64,000 nucleotides of DNA from Arthrobacter sp. EpRS71 (GTDB lineage Bacteria; Actinomycetota; Actinomycetes; Actinomycetales; Micrococcaceae). Position 1 is the stretch's first letter. Every line of letters begins with the position of its first letter. The stretch lies in NCBI RefSeq assembly GCF_001512285.1, contig NZ_LNUV01000004.1:186001-250000 (forward strand), written 5' to 3'. The notes beneath the pieces are model-generated. The model did no database searches. It had not been told where the DNA came from and worked only from the letters and a program-made list of their open reading frames with translations. This document shows positions 9,002 through 22,141 of the stretch, in pieces. The position numbers and the translations under genes are program-made.

Positions 9002-10402
9002 TTAGTCCACGACGTCGGTGGGCCAGCCCGCCGGGCCCGCGCTGCCGGCGTCGTACTCTTCCAGCGGGACGTCGCCAGATTCCCAAGCCCGGAGGACGGG
9101 CTCAATGATCCGCCAGCAGTCCTCGGCGGTATCACCCCGAACTGACAACAACGGATCGCCGTTGAGGATGCCTTCCAGCACTTCACCGTACGGAAGCATT
9201 CCTGCAGCGTTGAGCTGGGCCACCAAGCTTGCGCGGTCCAGCGTGAAGATGTCGCCGGGGCCGTTCACATCGACGTCGAGTTGGAGTACATCCGGACCGA
9301 AGCCGATCCGCAGCTGGTTGGGAGAGTCCACGCCGGAGAATCCCTTGGGCAGGTGGGGGACAGGGCGGAAGGTGATCACGGCTTCCTTGCGCCGGTGTCC
9401 CAGGGCCTTGCCGGAGCGAAGGATAAACGGGACACCCTTCCACCGCCAGTTGTCGATTTCCACCCGGACTTCGGCCAGGGTTTCGGTGCTGCGGGAAGCG
9501 TCCACGCCTTCTTCGGCAGCGTAATCCGGCACCGTCCGTTCCCCCAGCGTTCCCGCGGTGTATCGGGCGCGGCGTGTGGAGCCGCTGTACGGGGCTTTGA
9601 TGCTGCTGGCCCGCAGGACCGTAGCCACGGCATCACGCAGGTCCCGTTCTTCGATGGTGGCCGGGGCGTCGATGGCCAGGAATGCCATGATGTGCAGGAG
9701 ATGGCTCTGGATCATGTCGCGAAGGGCGCCGGCAGTGTCGTAGTACCGGGCCCGGCCCTCAAGGGCCAGGTCCTCATCAAAGATGACCTCTACCTTCTCG
9801 ATGTGGTCCCGGTTCCACACGGGCTCCAGGAACCTGTTGGCGAAACGAAGGCCTAGGATGTTCAGTACTGTCGCTTTGCCCAGGAAGTGGTCCACGCGGT
9901 GGATGTGGTCTTCGGGGACCAGCGCGGCAAGAGTCTTGTTGAGCTGGTGCGCAGACTCCGTTCCGGAGCCGAACGGTTTTTCCATCACCAATCGCGTTCC
10001 CGGGAGCAGCTGATCCGGGTGGAGAACCTCGCAGGCCTTCTGGCTGACGTGGGGCGGCAAGGCGAAGTAGATGGCCACCGGCCCTTCCAGTTGGGCCAAA
10101 AGCCCGGCCAGCGGTCCGTCTGCGGTGACGTCCACCTGATGGTATTCGGTGGATTCGGCGACGGCAGCCAGCGCAGCGCGGCCTTCGGTGTCGGCCGCGC
10201 TTGACGCCGCAGCGAAGGCACCGGTGACCCGTTCCTGCCACTGGTCAGGGGACCACGGGTCAGAGCCCGCCCCCACCAAACGAAGTCCGGGCGCCCGGCC
10301 GGAAGCCAGTAGGCCGGCCAGGCCCGGCAGGAGCAGCCTGCCTGTGAGGTCCCCGGACGCGCCGAGGATGAGCAACGTTTTTACAGTTGTTTTGCTGGTC
10401 AC
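9002..10402 (-). CDS. zwf: glucose-6-phosphate dehydrogenase family protein
   Basis: The family oxidises glucose 6-phosphate to 6-phosphogluconolactone with NADP+ or NAD+. The 466 residues begin with the nucleotide site LLILGASGDLTGRLLLPGL. The substrate signature reads HRVDHFLGKATVLNI; the Asp-His of RIDHY enzymes is kept. The later catalytic His is seen in DMIQSHLLHIMAF. Two positions differ from canonical Zwf: GDLTGRLL instead of GDLAKRKL, and GKA instead of GKE. It is probably a divergent second-type enzyme rather than the main one of the pentose phosphate pathway. It is a lone leftward gene between glnK and ffh. Confidence 0.85.
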   Translation of the reverse strand: MTSKTTVKTLLILGASGDLTGRLLLPGLAGLLASGRAPGLRLVGAGSDPWSPDQWQERVTGAFAAASSAADTEGRAALAAVAESTEYHQVDVTADGPLAGLLAQLEGPVAIYFALPPHVSQKACEVLHPDQLLPGTRLVMEKPFGSGTESAHQLNKTLAALVPEDHIHRVDHFLGKATVLNILGLRFANRFLEPVWNRDHIEKVEVIFDEDLALEGRARYYDTAGALRDMIQSHLLHIMAFLAIDAPATIEERDLRDAVATVLRASSIKAPYSGSTRRARYTAGTLGERTVPDYAAEEGVDASRSTETLAEVRVEIDNWRWKGVPFILRSGKALGHRRKEAVITFRPVPHLPKGFSGVDSPNQLRIGFGPDVLQLDVDVNGPGDIFTLDRASLVAQLNAAGMLPYGEVLEGILNGDPLLSVRGDTAEDCWRIIEPVLRAWESGDVPLEEYDAGSAGPAGWPTDVVD

Positions 10403-10570
10403 TGTGCCAGCATGCCATCTTGCAGGTGCGACTTGGTACCCTAGATAGTCGAGTCCCGTAGTCGAAACAGATTTGTTGGCTGAGAGCTATTTGCCGGGGC
10501 AAGAATGATCAGGACTATGGCGTGCCGCATTGGCCGCCATTCGTAGACCATCGAAAGAAGTGCACGGCGC

Positions 10571-12151
10571 GTGTTCAATTCACTCTCTGACCGGTTGACA
10601 GCAACCTTCAAGAACCTTCGTGGCAAAGGCCGCCTCACCGAGGCTGATGTTGATGCCACCGTTCGGGAGATTCGCCGTGCCTTGTTGGATGCGGACGTTG
10701 CAGTATCCGTGGTCCGCGAGTTCACCGGCCGTATCCGTGAACGTGCCTTGGGCGCCGAAGTCTCGGGAGCCCTGAACCCGAGCCAGCAGATCGTGAAGAT
10801 CGTCAACGAGGAACTCAAGGAGATCCTTGGTGGCGAAACCCGCCGCATCCGTTTGGCCAAGACCGGTCCCACCATCATCATGCTCGCCGGCCTCCAGGGT
10901 GCCGGTAAGACCACCCTGGCCGGCAAGCTGTCCAAGTGGCTCAAGTCCCAGGGACACAGCCCCCTGCTGGTGGCCTGTGATCTTCAGCGCCCCAATGCAG
11001 TGACCCAGCTGCAGGTTGTGGGGCAGCGTGCCGGCGTCCCCGTGTTCGCTCCGCACCCCGGTGCTACGTCCGAGCTCGAGCACCCTGCCGGCGATCCCGT
11101 GGCCGTCGCCAAGGCCGGTGTCGAGGAAGCACGTCAGAAGCTGCACGACGTCGTGATTGTTGACACCGCCGGCCGCCTTGGCGTCGACGCCGAGATGATG
11201 GATCAGGCCCGCCGCATCCGTCAGGCGATCATCCCCAACGAAGTCCTCTTCGTCATTGACTCCATGATCGGCCAGGACGCTGTCAACACGGCGATGGCAT
11301 TCGATGAGGGCGTCAACTTCACCGGAATCGTGCTGTCCAAGCTCGACGGCGATGCCCGCGGCGGTGCCGCACTTTCGGTCGCGTCCGTGACTGGCAAGCC
11401 GGTGATGTTTGCTTCCACGGGTGAAGGACTGGATGACTTCGAGCTCTTCCACCCGGACCGCATGGCTTCCCGCATCCTGGACATGGGTGACGTCCTCACA
11501 CTGATCGAGCAGGCCGAGAGGTCGTGGGACAAGGATGAAGCTGCCCGGATGGCGAAGAAGTTCGCTGACCAGGAAGACTTCACCCTGGACGACTTCCTCG
11601 CCCAGATGCAGCAGATCCGCAACATGGGCTCCATGAAGAAGATGCTCATGATGATGCCGGGTGCGCAGAACATCCGCCAGCAGCTTGAGAACTTCGACGA
11701 AAAAGAGATCGACCGCGTTGAGGCAATCGTCCGCTCCATGACCCCGCACGAGCGGGTGGCTCCGAAAATCATCAACGGTTCCCGCCGTGCCCGTATCGCC
11801 AAGGGCTCCGGTGTGCACGTCTCTGAGGTCAACGGCCTGCTGGAGCGGTTCGCTCAGGCCCAGAAGATGATGAAGAAGCTGGCCCAGGGCGGCGGCATGC
11901 CGGGCATGCCCGGGATGCCTGGCCTCGGAGGCCCCGGCGGCGGACGCAAGAACGGGAAGAACGCCCCGAAGAAGAAGGCTCGCTCTGGCAACCCTGCCAA
12001 GGCAGCCCAGGAGCTGCGTGACGCTGAGGCCAAGCGGGCCAACGCGGCCTCGGCAGCACCCACGGGCGCGGCTTTTGGTCAGGGTGCAGCGGACTTCGAC
12101 CCGTCATCGCTCAATCTTCCCAAGGGCTTTGACAAGTTCCTCGGAAAGTAG
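10571..12151 (+). CDS. ffh: signal recognition particle protein Ffh
   Basis: Ffh binds the 4.5S RNA and hydrophobic signal peptides and delivers ribosomes to FtsY. The GTG start at 10571 begins FNSLSDRLTATFKNLRGKG, the typical N domain. The G domain contains GLQGAGKTTLAGKL, DTAGR and SKLDGDARGG. The M domain follows, with many methionines (MKKMLMMMPG, MPGMPGMPGL) and a Lys/Ala-rich tail. The length of 526 residues is normal for actinobacteria. A strong terminator follows at 12161. Confidence 0.97.
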   Translation: MFNSLSDRLTATFKNLRGKGRLTEADVDATVREIRRALLDADVAVSVVREFTGRIRERALGAEVSGALNPSQQIVKIVNEELKEILGGETRRIRLAKTGPTIIMLAGLQGAGKTTLAGKLSKWLKSQGHSPLLVACDLQRPNAVTQLQVVGQRAGVPVFAPHPGATSELEHPAGDPVAVAKAGVEEARQKLHDVVIVDTAGRLGVDAEMMDQARRIRQAIIPNEVLFVIDSMIGQDAVNTAMAFDEGVNFTGIVLSKLDGDARGGAALSVASVTGKPVMFASTGEGLDDFELFHPDRMASRILDMGDVLTLIEQAERSWDKDEAARMAKKFADQEDFTLDDFLAQMQQIRNMGSMKKMLMMMPGAQNIRQQLENFDEKEIDRVEAIVRSMTPHERVAPKIINGSRRARIAKGSGVHVSEVNGLLERFAQAQKMMKKLAQGGGMPGMPGMPGLGGPGGGRKNGKNAPKKKARSGNPAKAAQELRDAEAKRANAASAAPTGAAFGQGAADFDPSSLNLPKGFDKFLGK

Positions 12152-12160
12152 ATAGTGCGT

Positions 12161-12190
12161 CCTAAGGAGCCGGGCCCCCGGCTCCTTAGG
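12161..12190 (+). terminator. terminator of ffh
   Basis: A 14-base inverted repeat with left arm CCTAAGGAGCCGGG starts 9 bases after the ffh stop. There is no long T-run after it, which is common in actinobacteria. Confidence 0.8.
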
Positions 12191-12219
12191 ATGTTAGAGC
12201 CGTGGAATAGGCTGAATCA

Positions 12220-16032
<3,813 letters not shown>

Positions 16033-16039
16033 GAATAAA

Positions 16040-16051
16040 TTGAAGCTTCAA
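16040..16051. promoter_or_regulatory. 12-base palindrome upstream of the VOC gene
   Basis: TTGAAGCTTCAA is a perfect palindrome 60 bases before the dioxygenase start and right after the amidohydrolase stop. Its size and place suit an operator, for example for a MarR-type regulator, which often control such dioxygenases. No regulator gene is adjacent. Confidence 0.4.
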
Positions 16052-16110
16052 GTAATTTATAGAGGTAGAAGGAAGCCGATGCGCGGCCACCTCAGAACCG
16101 GGAGCTTCAC

Positions 16111-16983
16111 ATGACCATCTCAATCAGTCAGGATCTTCTGCCTGCCGAACTCACCATGGGCACCGTCATGCTCAAGGTTGGCGACATGAAGGTTATGAGC
16201 GACTACTACCAGCGCGCTTTGGGCCTGGAGGTGGTTGCCGAGCAGGATGGCGGGCTGTATCTGGGGCGAGTCGGAAAGCCAGTGGTCCACCTTGCTCCCG
16301 CGGCGGGGCTGCAGATTCCAGGGCGGGGCGAGGCCGGCTTGTTTCACACGGCCATCCTGTTCGAAGACCAGCCTTCATTGGCCGCCACCATTGCCACCGC
16401 CGCCGAGTATGAACCCCGCGCTTTTGCGGGCAGCGCCGATCACCTGGTCAGCGAGGCGTTCTACTTCACCGACCCCGAGGGCAACGGCATTGAGCTCTAC
16501 TACGACAAGCCCCGCGAGCTGTGGCAGTGGGACGGCAAGAACGTGGTCATGGACAATGTGGCCCTCCCACCCCAGCGGTTCCTGCAGCAGCACCTGAGTG
16601 AAGCTGCCGTGACAGGGCAGCTCGAGGCCGCTGCCGGCATCGGGCACGTTCACTTGCAGGTGGGCGATGTGCAGACGGCGCAAAAGTTTTACGTGGAGAC
16701 ACTCGGATTCGAGCGGACCGCGGGGTGGCATGGACAGGCGCTGTTCGTGTCCGCAGGCGGTTATCACCATCACATGGCCATGAACGTCTGGAACAGTCGC
16801 GGAGCCGGGCCCCGAAAGGACACCCTGGGCCTGGGCGAGGTGCTGATCGAAGTCCCCGGCCATGACCATGTCGGAGCACTGGCCGACCGCCTCAAGGTTG
16901 CAGGGGTGCAGCATCATCACACCGGGGCAGAGCTGCACTTTGAGGACCCTTGGCGGAACAAGCTGCGGGTCGCGGTCCGTTAA
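16111..16983 (+). CDS. VOC-family protein, catechol-2,3-dioxygenase-like (two modules)
   Basis: The 290-residue protein is a tandem of two vicinal-oxygen-chelate modules. Module one (about 10-135) reads GTVMLKVGDM, then FYFTDPEGNGIELYYDKP. Module two (about 165-290) reads GHVHLQVGDV, then HHHMAMNVW and FEDPWRNKLRVAV. The metal-ligand histidines of the second module are present. The closest relatives by pattern are MhqO/YfiE-type dioxygenases or glyoxalase-like proteins. The substrate cannot be read from the sequence. The ATG at 16111 follows GGGAG. Confidence 0.85.
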   Translation: MTISISQDLLPAELTMGTVMLKVGDMKVMSDYYQRALGLEVVAEQDGGLYLGRVGKPVVHLAPAAGLQIPGRGEAGLFHTAILFEDQPSLAATIATAAEYEPRAFAGSADHLVSEAFYFTDPEGNGIELYYDKPRELWQWDGKNVVMDNVALPPQRFLQQHLSEAAVTGQLEAAAGIGHVHLQVGDVQTAQKFYVETLGFERTAGWHGQALFVSAGGYHHHMAMNVWNSRGAGPRKDTLGLGEVLIEVPGHDHVGALADRLKVAGVQHHHTGAELHFEDPWRNKLRVAVR

Positions 16984-17106
16984 AAGCTGCGCCTGTCCGG
17001 TTGCCCGCCCGCCCGCTGCGCTGCACTAGGCTGGGTAGAGACGGCGCGGAGCCTATCGGATTCCGTGCCGCCGCCCCGTCAGCACGAAGGAATGAGAGCA
17101 CTTTCC

Positions 17107-17544
17107 ATGGGCTTTGCCGAAATCTTTGTAGCCACCCACGATGAAGCACTCAAGCGGGCAGCAGCCTTGGACAAGGGGGCCGATGTGACCGGCCCGGCCG
17201 TCCGGATTGACGGCATTACCGACTTTGAAGTCGAACAGTTGGGCGATCTTGCCGGACAAGCCGTTCACGCCGCCGGGGCTGACTATGAGCTTGCCCTGGT
17301 TGATGTCACCAGTGATGCCCTCCTGGGCGTCCCGGAGGCCATGGTTCGGGCCCTGGCCGAGCTTCTCACGTATGAGAGCGAGGGCGACGCGAACGTTCTC
17401 GACGACGTCGCTGCCGCCTGGGCCGCGCAGGACGATATGCCGTTCGATGCCGCGAAATCGCGCCAGTATGTCCAGCAGTTGGCTGCCCTCGCAACGGACG
17501 TTGAGAAGGCGGAGCGCGCCGGGCTGTACGTCTGGTCCGAATGA
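17107..17544 (+). CDS. conserved hypothetical protein, 145 aa
   Basis: This soluble acidic protein begins GFAEIFVATHDEALKRAAAL. It contains DFEVEQLGDLAGQAVHAAG and ends with a helical part and GLYVWSE. No known domain was recognised. The pattern suggests a small stand-alone fold found near rpsP in Micrococcaceae. ATG at 17107 is preferred, with GAGAG 8 bases upstream; an in-frame ATG at 17092 is possible. It is followed by about 235 bases that should hold the promoter and leader of rpsP. Confidence 0.6.
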   Translation: MGFAEIFVATHDEALKRAAALDKGADVTGPAVRIDGITDFEVEQLGDLAGQAVHAAGADYELALVDVTSDALLGVPEAMVRALAELLTYESEGDANVLDDVAAAWAAQDDMPFDAAKSRQYVQQLAALATDVEKAERAGLYVWSE

Positions 17545-17779
17545 CGGCTTGGTTCGCTTGAGCCTCAGTACTAAACCGGGGGAGTGGGGAAGATCACGCC
17601 CACCCGCGTAGTCGAAGTCGTATTTATTCCGGGCATCTGGCACAATAGACAGGTACTCGATCGGTGCGGCCCCTCTCTCCGTGCTCGTATCTTGTCCTTC
17701 GAACCGTCAAGTATGGCCCGCCCCACGGGTGCAGAACGTCGGGTTCAACCTCGTTTCAGAAACAGGAGTGACCACAAAA

Positions 17780-18202
17780 GTGGCCGTAAAGATTCGCCTT
17801 AAGCGCTTCGGTAAGATGCGCGCACCGTACTACCGCATCGTCGTCATGGATGCCCGCGCCAAGCGCGATGGCCGTGCCATTGAAGAAATCGGCAAGTACC
17901 ACCCCACTGAAGAGCCGTCGTACATCGAGGTCGCTTCCGAGCGTGCCCAGTACTGGCTTTCCGTTGGTGCCCAGCCGACCGAGCAGGTTGCCGCGATCCT
18001 CAAGATCACCGGTGACTGGCAGAAGTTCAAGGGCCTCCCGGGCCAGGAAGGCACCCTGAAGACCAAAGCTCCGAAGGAAGCTTTCGTAGCGCCGGAGAAG
18101 GGTTCCGTCATCATTCCGGAAGCCATCACCAAGAAGGCCAAGAAGGACGAAGCTGCTGAGGCTCCGGCCGAGGCTGAAGCAGAGACCACCGAGGCTGAGT
18201 AA
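17780..18202 (+). CDS. rpsP: 30S ribosomal protein S16
   Basis: S16 is a small-subunit assembly protein. The sequence [20 protein letters not shown] is unmistakable. GTG at 17780 has AGGAG 11 bases upstream; another in-frame GTG at 17768 overlaps that ribosome site. The 140 residues include the core (about 80) and the long Ala/Glu/Lys-rich tail seen in actinobacteria. It is the first gene of the rpsP-khpA-rimM-trmD-rplS group. Confidence 0.97.
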   Translation: MAVKIRLKRFGKMRAPYYRIVVMDARAKRDGRAIEEIGKYHPTEEPSYIEVASERAQYWLSVGAQPTEQVAAILKITGDWQKFKGLPGQEGTLKTKAPKEAFVAPEKGSVIIPEAITKKAKKDEAAEAPAEAEAETTEAE

Positions 18203-18203
18203 G

Positions 18204-18446
18204 TTGCTGGCAGAAGCGCTCGAGCACTTGGTCCGTGGGATCGTTGACAGCCCTGAGGATGTCAAGGTCAGTGCCAAGAACAACCGCCGCGGGGAATCCC
18301 TCGAGGTGCGTGTTCACCAGGAGGACCTCGGACGGGTGATCGGCCGTCAGGGACGCACCGCACGCGCACTGCGCACTGTGGTTGCAGCTTTGGCTGGTGG
18401 CGAGCAGGTCAGGGTCGACGTCGTCGACACCGACCGTCGCCGGTAA
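18204..18446 (+). CDS. khpA: KH-domain RNA-binding protein KhpA
   Basis: This 80-residue protein is a single KH domain. The GxxG loop lies in GRVIGRQGRTARALR. It binds RNA, often with KhpB, and affects cell division and length in other Gram-positive bacteria. A TTG start one base after the rpsP stop gives LAEALEHLVRGIVDSPEDVKV, the normal family start. The rpsP-khpA-rimM order is conserved. Confidence 0.93.
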   Translation: MLAEALEHLVRGIVDSPEDVKVSAKNNRRGESLEVRVHQEDLGRVIGRQGRTARALRTVVAALAGGEQVRVDVVDTDRRR

Positions 18447-18470
18447 CGCGCTCAGCACTACTTGTCTTAG

Positions 18471-18508
18471 ATCCGGCCCCTTCACCGAATATGGTGGAGG
18501 GGCCGGAT
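18471..18508 (+). terminator. hairpin between khpA and rimM
   Basis: An 11-base perfect stem (left arm ATCCGGCCCCT, right arm 18498-18508) is extended inwards by CACC/GGTG pairs and followed by a short T-rich stretch. It may end or attenuate transcripts before rimM. Confidence 0.7.
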
Positions 18509-18575
18509 TGCTTTATCCACCATTTCATCACCGTGGCTGCCCGGCGGCGCGGTACATAAGAATTCAGAGGAATCC

Positions 18576-19130
18576 ATGCAGCTCCAGGTGGCCCGGATCG
18601 GCAAACCGCACGGTATTCGCGGCGAGGTAACGGTGCAGGTACTCACCGACGCGCCTTCCGAGCGATTCATCGCTGGAACCGAGTTTGTGGTGGAGCCGGC
18701 TTCGGCCGGCCCGCTGACCATCCGCAGTGCCCGGTGGAACAAGGACATCCTCCTGCTGGGCTTCGAGGAAATCGCAGACCGTAACGCCGCCGAGGTCATC
18801 CGGGGAGCGAAGCTCTTCATCGAAACCGCGGAACTCGACGACGAAGACGACGACGAAGGCTGGTACGAGCACGAGCTGGTGGGTCTGGAGGCCCGGGTTG
18901 GTTCGCAGGTAGTGGGCACAGTCGCCGCGCTCACAACCTTGCCCGTCCAGGACCTCCTGACGGTCAAGGCTCCCGACGGCAAGGAAATCCTCGTTCCCTT
19001 CGTTGAAGAAATCGTTCCGGAGGTCAACATTGAGGATGGCTACATCCTGATCACTCCGCCGTCGGGCCTCTTCGAGATCAACGACGAGAACCCCAAGGAT
19101 CCCAAGGGTGGCGCCGGGGATGATGCCTGA
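18576..19130 (+). CDS. rimM: 16S rRNA processing protein RimM
   Basis: RimM assists maturation of the 30S head by binding S19. The N-terminal domain starts MQLQVARIGKPHGIRGEVTV, followed by an acidic linker and a PRC-barrel with EHELVGLEARV, LPVQDLLTVK and VPFVEEIVPEV. The 184 residues are of normal length. The stop TGA is directly followed by the trmD ATG. Confidence 0.95.
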   Translation: MQLQVARIGKPHGIRGEVTVQVLTDAPSERFIAGTEFVVEPASAGPLTIRSARWNKDILLLGFEEIADRNAAEVIRGAKLFIETAELDDEDDDEGWYEHELVGLEARVGSQVVGTVAALTTLPVQDLLTVKAPDGKEILVPFVEEIVPEVNIEDGYILITPPSGLFEINDENPKDPKGGAGDDA

Positions 19131-19931
19131 ATGAGGATCGATGTTGTCAGTATCTTTCCTGAGTACCTCGCTCCGCTGGAGTTATCACTCATAGGCAAGG
19201 CCCGCCAGGACGGATTGCTGGAACTGAACGTCCACGATCTGCGCTCCTTCACCACGGACAAACACCGCACGGTGGATGACACCCCCTATGGTGGCGGCGC
19301 CGGAATGGTCATGAAACCAGAACCCTGGGCGCAAGCCCTGGAATCGGTCGCGGCGGCCCGCGAAGGATCCAAGCCGATTCTGATCGTTCCTTCGCCGGCG
19401 GGGGAGAAGTTCAACCAGGCCCTGGCGTACGAGCTGGCCGAGGAAGATCAACTCGTCTTCGCCTGCGGCCGGTACGAAGGCATTGACGAGCGCGTCATTG
19501 ACTGGGCGCAGGATCATTTCACGGTCCGGCCCGTCAGCCTCGGCGACTACGTCCTCAATGGCGGTGAGGTGGCTGTGTTGGCCATGGTCGAAGCGATCGG
19601 GCGCCTCCTTCCCGGTGTGGTTGGCAACCCGGAATCCTTGGTTGAAGAGTCACACTCGGATGGCCTTTTGGAGTATCCCGTGTACACCAAGCCCTCAGCG
19701 TGGCGGGACCACGACGTCCCTCCCATCCTCCTCAGCGGCAACCACGGCAAGATTGCCCAGTGGCGGCGCCACGAGCAGTTCCGCCGGACGGCTGAACGCA
19801 GGCCGGATCTTATGGAAGGTTTCGACGCCGGTGTGTTGAGTCGCGCTGACCGGCAGGCCCTCGCGGACCTCGGCTACGACGTCGTTGATGGTCGCCTTCG
19901 TGCCCGGCCCGGCGGCAAGGCCGAAAACTAA
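19131..19931 (+). CDS. trmD: tRNA (guanine-N1)-methyltransferase TrmD
   Basis: TrmD methylates G37 next to the anticodon using S-adenosylmethionine and prevents frameshifting. The 266 residues start [29 protein letters not shown] and the knot motif [13 protein letters not shown] are clear, as is [11 protein letters not shown]. The start directly abuts rimM, so the two are coupled. Confidence 0.97.
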   Translation: MRIDVVSIFPEYLAPLELSLIGKARQDGLLELNVHDLRSFTTDKHRTVDDTPYGGGAGMVMKPEPWAQALESVAAAREGSKPILIVPSPAGEKFNQALAYELAEEDQLVFACGRYEGIDERVIDWAQDHFTVRPVSLGDYVLNGGEVAVLAMVEAIGRLLPGVVGNPESLVEESHSDGLLEYPVYTKPSAWRDHDVPPILLSGNHGKIAQWRRHEQFRRTAERRPDLMEGFDAGVLSRADRQALADLGYDVVDGRLRARPGGKAEN

Positions 19932-20185
19932 GGTCACTTCCCGCCGTCGAACGTTGCGGTTGGCCGGATGGTGGCGACTATGGCAGAATTAACCCTTGTG
20001 TCTGCTGGGCTGACACCTGCCACAGGGGGAGTTCAGCCAACAGTCGGACAACCCGGCGATGCCAATCAGTGGCAGAGCTGGACACTAAGAAACTTCGGCG
20101 GAGATTTTCGGATGGCCTTCGTGCCCCGGGCTTGTCTGCCGTAACCCAAAGTGAATGACCTGTGGCGTTCACCAGGAGTGGATTA

Positions 20186-20539
20186 ATGCATATCCTCGAT
20201 AGCGTAGATGCAGCCTCGCTGCGTAACGATGTTCCGGAGTTCCGCGCGGGCGACACCCTCAAGGTTCACGTCAACATCATCGAAGGCAAGAACTCCCGTG
20301 TCCAGGTATTCCAGGGCTTCGTCCTGGGCCGCCAGGGTGACGGCGTTCGCGAAACCTTCACCGTGCGCAAGGTTTCCTTCGGTGTCGGCGTAGAGCGTAC
20401 CTTCCCGGTGCACTCCCCGATCATCGACAAGATCGAGGTCGTCACCAAGGGTGACGTCCGCCGCGCCAAGCTTTACTACATGCGCGCACTGCGCGGTAAG
20501 GCTGCGAAGATCAAGGAAAAGCGCGACTTCGCCAAGTAA
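20186..20539 (+). CDS. rplS: 50S ribosomal protein L19
   Basis: L19 sits at the subunit interface. The protein starts [19 protein letters not shown] and has the core [18 protein letters not shown] and family C-terminus [20 protein letters not shown]. The ATG at 20186 has AGGAGTGG in the right place, so an in-frame GTG at 20162 is not used. It has 117 residues. The 254 bases upstream hold no gene and probably carry its own promoter and leader. Confidence 0.96.
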   Translation: MHILDSVDAASLRNDVPEFRAGDTLKVHVNIIEGKNSRVQVFQGFVLGRQGDGVRETFTVRKVSFGVGVERTFPVHSPIIDKIEVVTKGDVRRAKLYYMRALRGKAAKIKEKRDFAK

Positions 20540-20619
20540 GTCTTCCGACTTACATAACGGGTCCAGGATTCGTGCCCGGTTGTTCCGGAGCAATCCGCAA
20601 CGCAACAGGGATACGAGCC

Positions 20620-21297
20620 ATGGACACATCAGAACGCCAGCCCCGGAAACAGGGCTGGCGTTTTGTTTTGCTCGCACTGGTGCTGGCCGTTGCGATCAGC
20701 GGCCTCGTCCGGTCCTTGTGGCTCGACGTTTACTACATTCCCTCCGAGTCCATGGAACCCCTTCTTGAAGAAGGGGACCGGATCCTCGTCTCTCGGACAG
20801 CCTTCGCCTCTGAACCGATCCGCCGCGGGGACATTGTGGTTTTCGACGGCCGCGGTTCCTTCGATCCCCTAAGCAGCGGACAAGGGCCTTTTGTTGATTC
20901 GGTGTCCGCCGCCAGCCAATGGTTCGGGCTCACCGGCAGCGACACCACGTACGTCAAGCGTGTCATAGGGGTGGGGGGCGATCACGTCCAGTGCTGCGAC
21001 ACGGCAGGGCACCTCACGGTGAACGGTCAGGTTCTTGAGGAACCCTACCTTTATCCGGGGGACGAACCCAGCAAACAGAAATTCGATGTGGTGGTTCCTG
21101 ATGGCCGCCTCTGGCTTATGGGTGATCACCGTTCGCGTTCTGCTGATTCGCGTGGGCTTCTGGGCGCCCCTGGCGGCGGCATGGTGCCCGTTGAGCGCGT
21201 TATAGGCCAACCGGTCCGGATCGTCTGGCCACTTGATAGATTTGCAGAAATACCTCGCTCAGCGCAGGCCGAAACACCACCGAAGAACGGACAGTAA
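20620..21297 (+). CDS. lepB: signal peptidase I (first copy)
   Basis: Signal peptidase I removes signal peptides from secreted proteins. ATG at 20620 gives 225 residues: a basic start, one membrane anchor, then the catalytic serine in [15 protein letters not shown]. The lysine box reads YVKRVIGVGGDHV, and LMGDHRSRSADSRG is the last conserved box. All catalytic positions are kept. The second copy begins on the next base after the stop. Confidence 0.93.
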   Translation: MDTSERQPRKQGWRFVLLALVLAVAISGLVRSLWLDVYYIPSESMEPLLEEGDRILVSRTAFASEPIRRGDIVVFDGRGSFDPLSSGQGPFVDSVSAASQWFGLTGSDTTYVKRVIGVGGDHVQCCDTAGHLTVNGQVLEEPYLYPGDEPSKQKFDVVVPDGRLWLMGDHRSRSADSRGLLGAPGGGMVPVERVIGQPVRIVWPLDRFAEIPRSAQAETPPKNGQ

Positions 21298-22125
21298 ATG
21301 CCGGACAAAGCTCCAGAGAACCCCGAGCGGTACCACGATGGCGCCCGGCTCTCGGATGGAACGGCCAGTGCCGCCGGCATGGCTGATCCCCGCCCGGTTG
21401 ACGGCTCACCGTCCGAGGGCGGATCCCACGCAGCTGAGAAACCCCGTACAAACCCGGTGCTTGTATGGGTCAAGGAGATCGTCACCGTGGTGGCGATTGC
21501 GCTGGTGTTGTCCTTCCTCCTCAAGACTTTCCTGTTCAGGGCGTTCTACATTCCGTCCGAGTCCATGGAAAGCACCCTGGACGTCAACGATCGCATCTTC
21601 ATCAATCTCCTGGTGCCCGGCCCCTTCGACCTCGAGCGCGGGGATGTTGTGGTCTTCAGGGATGCCCAGGCGTGGCTGCCGCCAGTGGCGACGAAGCCGG
21701 CTGGACCCATGGACTGGGTGGGAGACGGGTTGGAGTTCGTTGGTTTGGCTCCTGATAACAATGATCAGCACCTGGTTAAGCGCATCATCGGCCTCCCGGG
21801 GGACAGGGTTTCCTGCTGTGATGCAGAGGGCCGTCTTTCCATCAACGGCGTGCCGGTGAACGAGAGTTACATCAACCCGGCCGAGGTGCCGCAGCCGAAG
21901 ACCTTCGATATTGTTGTTCCGGAAGGAAAGGTGTGGGTGATGGGAGATAACCGCAACCACTCCGAAGATTCCCGGATGCACCAGGAAGTCAACGGCGGTT
22001 TCATCAACATCGAGGATGTTGAAGGCAAAGCCACCGTCATTGCGTGGCCCATTAACCGATGGACCATCCTGGATAACTATCAGGACGTTTTCCGTGACGT
22101 CCCTGAAGGTACCCCGGCTAAGTAA
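21298..22125 (+). CDS. lepB: signal peptidase I (second copy)
   Basis: This 275-residue paralogue of the preceding gene has an N-terminal polar extension of about 55 residues, then a membrane segment. Catalytic Ser is in [15 protein letters not shown] and Lys in [26 protein letters not shown] follows. Tandem lepB genes are common in actinobacteria and may differ in substrate choice. Its ATG follows the first gene's stop without a gap. Confidence 0.93.
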   Translation: MPDKAPENPERYHDGARLSDGTASAAGMADPRPVDGSPSEGGSHAAEKPRTNPVLVWVKEIVTVVAIALVLSFLLKTFLFRAFYIPSESMESTLDVNDRIFINLLVPGPFDLERGDVVVFRDAQAWLPPVATKPAGPMDWVGDGLEFVGLAPDNNDQHLVKRIIGLPGDRVSCCDAEGRLSINGVPVNESYINPAEVPQPKTFDIVVPEGKVWVMGDNRNHSEDSRMHQEVNGGFINIEDVEGKATVIAWPINRWTILDNYQDVFRDVPEGTPAK

Positions 22126-22141
22126 GGCACCTGGAAAAGTA

